Source of the DNA: Sphingomonas sp. UBA1000
GTDB taxonomy: Bacteria > Pseudomonadota > Alphaproteobacteria > Sphingomonadales > Sphingomonadaceae
NCBI GenBank assembly: GCA_002291855.1
Contig: DBAW01000094.1
Location: forward strand, 1-6,650
Direction: 5' to 3'
Length of the DNA: 6,650 nucleotides
The number at the start of each line of letters is the position of its first letter. Position 1 is the stretch's first letter. Below the pieces are notes generated by a model. The model was not told the DNA's origin, did no database searches, and saw only the letters and a program-made list of their open reading frames with translations. The position numbers and the translations under genes were made by a program. Shown piece by piece: positions 5,271 through 6,650 of this stretch.

Positions 5271-5768
5271 TCAGCCGCCCCGGCCGGTTTCGAACAGGAA
5301 CCAGGCGCGCTTCTCGGCCTGATCGATCCAGTCATCGGCCATGCTGCTGGTCGCGGTGTCGCCTGCGGTCTCGGCCGCCTCGCGCGCGGCGCGGATCTGC
5401 TGGACGAGCTTCAGATTGTCGTCGCGCAGCTCGGCCAGCATGTCCTGCGGGGTGACGAACTCGGCATCATTGTCGGCAATGGTCTGGCGGCGGGCAATGT
5501 CGCCGATCGACCGCAGCGTGGTGTTGCCGATCTTGCGCACCCGCTCGGCAATGTCGTCGGTGACGGCCAGGATCTCGCTCGCCTGCATGTCCATCAGCTC
5601 GTGATAGTCGCGGAAATGCGGGCCGGAGACGTGCCAGTGGAAGTTCTTGGTCTTGAGATACAGCGCAAAGGCATCGGCCAGCACGCTGTTGAGCGCATCG
5701 GCCACGCTCTTGGTGGCGTTGCTCGCCAGGTCGGTCGGGGTTTTCAGGTCGCCAGCCACTTTCGCCAT
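5271..5768 (-). CDS. dps: Dps family ferritin-like DNA-protection protein
   Basis: A 165-residue protein of the Dps family. Dps dodecamers oxidise ferrous iron with hydrogen peroxide, store the ferric product and in many species bind DNA in the nucleoid. All five ferroxidase residues of E. coli Dps (His51, His63, Asp67, Asp78, Glu82) are present with the same spacing: His44, His56, Asp60, Asp71 and Glu75, in NFHWHVSGPHFRDYHELMD and TDDIAERV. The N-terminal tail (1-20) carries four lysines and could contact DNA. The C-terminus ends WFLFETGRGG. ATG 5768 is chosen as GGAGG (5774-5778) is 5 bases upstream; an upstream in-frame ATG at 5822 lacks such a site. No OxyR or Fur site could be identified by eye. 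Confidence 0.96.
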   Translation of the reverse strand: MAKVAGDLKTPTDLASNATKSVADALNSVLADAFALYLKTKNFHWHVSGPHFRDYHELMDMQASEILAVTDDIAERVRKIGNTTLRSIGDIARRQTIADNDAEFVTPQDMLAELRDDNLKLVQQIRAAREAAETAGDTATSSMADDWIDQAEKRAWFLFETGRGG

Positions 5769-5796
5769 CGGTGCCTCCTCGTTGCGATCAGGACAT

Positions 5797-5848
5797 GGTG
5801 GCAGGAAATGATGGCTGGACAACGAGGCGGCAAGGCAAAGGTGGCAGG
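5797..5848. repeat. Nine-base direct repeat upstream of dps
   Basis: GGTGGCAGG occurs at 5797-5805 and again at 5840-5848, 43 bases apart, about four helical turns, in the short gap upstream of dps. It may be a pair of regulator sites or coincidence in GC-rich DNA. Confidence 0.25.
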
Positions 5849-5855
5849 CCGCGCC

Positions 5856-5891
5856 AAAAAAAAGACCGGGCTGCGCGGACCCGGCCCGGTC
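5856..5891 (-). terminator. Intrinsic terminator after the 102-residue ORF
   Basis: GACCGGGC (5864-5871) and GCCCGGTC (5884-5891) form a perfect 8-bp stem, followed on the minus strand by eight T (5863-5856). The stem includes two bases of the stop codon of the upstream gene (5890-5892). It should separate that gene from dps, so dps needs a promoter in 5769-5855. Confidence 0.88.
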
Positions 5892-6198
5892 AGTTCAGCC
5901 GCACCTGCGCGGCGGCCAGATAGGCCTGGCTCGCCTCGCGGTCGGTGCGCCCGCACCGTGCCGCCTCGCGCATCAGGTCCAGATAATCGCCGACCAGCCC
6001 GCGCGCGCTGCCGGTGGCCACGGCATTTTCCAGCGCATGGGCAAGATCGGCGACCGGGTGCAGGCCGTAATCGCGCGCGGCGCGGCGGATGCCGTCGATT
6101 CGCGCGCACAGCAATGCCGGCGCCACCCGCCCGGCGATGCCGGCCAGTCCGTCAATCTCTGCGCAGATGCGGGCGCAGGCCTGATCCAGTCCGCTCAT
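5890..6198 (-). CDS. Uncharacterised 102-residue helical protein
   Basis: I do not recognise a family with confidence. The protein is Ala-rich and appears almost wholly helical, without signal peptide or membrane segment, so cytosolic. It has four cysteines (8, 12, 31, 82) not arranged as a clear metal site. The stretch IDGIRRAARDYGLHPVADLAHALENAV (34-60) faintly recalls histidine phosphotransfer (HPt) domains, where an AHxLK motif carries the phosphorylated His; here His54 is followed by ALE, without the usual Lys-Gly, so this is speculation. The ATG at 6196-6198 begins MSGLDQ; purine-rich GAGAGG and GGGA lie upstream. A terminator overlapping its stop supports a genuine monocistronic gene. 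Confidence 0.7.
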   Translation of the reverse strand: MSGLDQACARICAEIDGLAGIAGRVAPALLCARIDGIRRAARDYGLHPVADLAHALENAVATGSARGLVGDYLDLMREAARCGRTDREASQAYLAAAQVRLN

Positions 6199-6356
6199 CC
6201 GTGTCCCATCCTCTCTCCGCGCCGCGCCGGCCCGCTGTGGCGAGTCCGGGTGGCGGCGTCCGCGGCACAAATCCTCGCGCGCGAGCGTGAAGGAGGCGTT
6301 AAGCCGGCCGGGCCGTCAGTCCGCAGCCCGCAACCCTGGGGCGAAATCCGGGGGCC

Positions 6357-6385
6357 TTGACTCATCGCCCGCCCTCGCGCATGAG
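6357..6385 (+). promoter_or_regulatory. Candidate rpmG promoter with a GANTC site in the -35 box
   Basis: TTGACT (6357-6362) and CATGAG (6380-6385) are 17 bases apart, 65 bases before the rpmG ATG. The spacing and the xATGxG -10 resemble the candidate rpmI promoter. GACTC (6359-6363), a target of CcrM-type methylases of alphaproteobacteria, overlaps the -35 box; GANTC sites also occur elsewhere in the window. The remaining part of the 6199-6450 gap shows nothing else I can name. Confidence 0.42.
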
Positions 6386-6399
6386 CGCCCACCGATGGG

Positions 6400-6426
6400 A
6401 GCGGCGGCGACGCCGCTTTTCTTTTT
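6400..6426 (+). terminator. Terminator-like hairpin in the rpmG leader (possible attenuator)
   Basis: AGCGGCG (6400-6406) and CGCCGCT (6411-6417) form a perfect 7-bp stem closed by a GCGA tetraloop, followed by TTTCTTTTT (6418-6426): a textbook intrinsic terminator. It ends 24 bases before the rpmG start codon. No plus-strand gene lies upstream within the window to be terminated. A small stem CCCA/TGGG (6388-6391 with 6396-6399) directly abuts it. Confidence 0.7.
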
Positions 6427-6450
6427 CCAGTTCATGAAGGTTCACCGGTC

Positions 6451-6618
6451 ATGGCCAAGCCGACCACCGTCAAGATCAAGCTCGTCAGCACCGCCGACAC
6501 CGGCTTCTTCTACGTGACCAAGAAGAATCCGCGCACCCAGACGGAAAAGCTGAGCTTCCGCAAATATGATCCCGTCGTGCGCAAGCATGTCGAGTTCAAG
6601 GAAGCCAAGATCAAGTAA
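6451..6618 (+). CDS. rpmG: 50S ribosomal protein L33
   Basis: A 55-residue L33. MAKPTTVKIKLVSTADTGFF is followed by YVTKKNPRTQTEKLSFRKYD and the closing VRKHVEFKEAKIK, the typical alphaproteobacterial sequence. There are no cysteines, so it is the zinc-free (C-minus) form; such forms need no zinc for folding. It belongs to the large subunit near the E site. The ATG (6451) has GAAGG (6436-6440) 10 bases upstream, a rather long spacing. The gene stands alone, with candidate promoter, leader hairpin and terminator of its own. Confidence 0.97.
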   Translation: MAKPTTVKIKLVSTADTGFFYVTKKNPRTQTEKLSFRKYDPVVRKHVEFKEAKIK

Positions 6619-6626
6619 TCGGGCAC

Positions 6627-6650
6627 CGGGCGGCGGCAAGCCGCCCGCTT
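6627..6650 (+). terminator. Probable rpmG terminator, cut by window end
   Basis: CGGGCGGC (6627-6634) and GCCGCCCG (6640-6647) form a perfect 8-bp stem with loop GGCAA, 8 bases after the rpmG stop. The window ends after CTT, so the T-run can only be guessed. Confidence 0.7.

Noticed and set aside
4451..5455. 334-codon open frame on the plus strand
   Set aside because: It lies antisense to rplT, rpmI and part of dps, which are certain; the open frame follows from GC-rich codon use on the other strand.
6442..6639. 65-codon open frame on the minus strand
   Set aside because: Exact antisense of rpmG.
1..6650. CRISPR array, insertion sequence, tRNA, integration site
   Set aside because: No regularly spaced repeats, transposase, terminal repeats or tRNA-like fold seen on reading both strands; base composition is even throughout.

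Overview
The window reads as a piece of high-GC alphaproteobacterial chromosome, most likely from a sphingomonad (Sphingomonas or a near relative). This is inferred from the protein repertoire (cysteine-free L33, an RcnB-family exported protein, a SIMPL protein, adducin-type class II aldolase, alphaproteobacterial L20/L35) and from uniform GC-rich coding. I see no insertion sequence, phage gene, CRISPR array, tRNA or rRNA. It looks like ordinary core and housekeeping DNA; I did not find a convincing new multi-gene system. The interest lies mainly in regulatory structure between genes.

Left part (1-2200): the N-terminal 193 residues of a membrane-anchored efflux-pump adaptor run leftwards off the window, behind a promoter whose -10 box sits in an AT-rich palindrome. 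To its right are a small three-helix membrane protein of the GlsB/YeaQ type with a TTG start, a secreted SIMPL-domain protein, and a second, canonical GlsB/YeaQ protein on the opposite strand. The last two genes converge, and one perfect hairpin contains both of their stop codons.

Middle (2200-4450): an adducin-type class II aldolase is followed, 4 bases after its stop, by a small subunit carrying two [2Fe-2S] clusters of the IorA/CoxS type. No molybdopterin-binding large subunit follows. An exported RcnB-family protein with a long Gly/Arg/Asp/Trp-rich linker comes next.

Right part (4450-6650): on the minus strand, rpmI-rplT (L35, L20) form a two-gene operon with a clear terminator. A Dps ferritin lies upstream of it, and upstream of Dps is a 102-residue helical protein of unknown function with its own terminator. 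On the plus strand rpmG (L33) ends the window; an intrinsic-terminator-like hairpin lies in its leader, between a candidate promoter and the start codon. Gene-free gaps are all under 300 bases (largest 582-846 and 6199-6450), and what they hold is listed.
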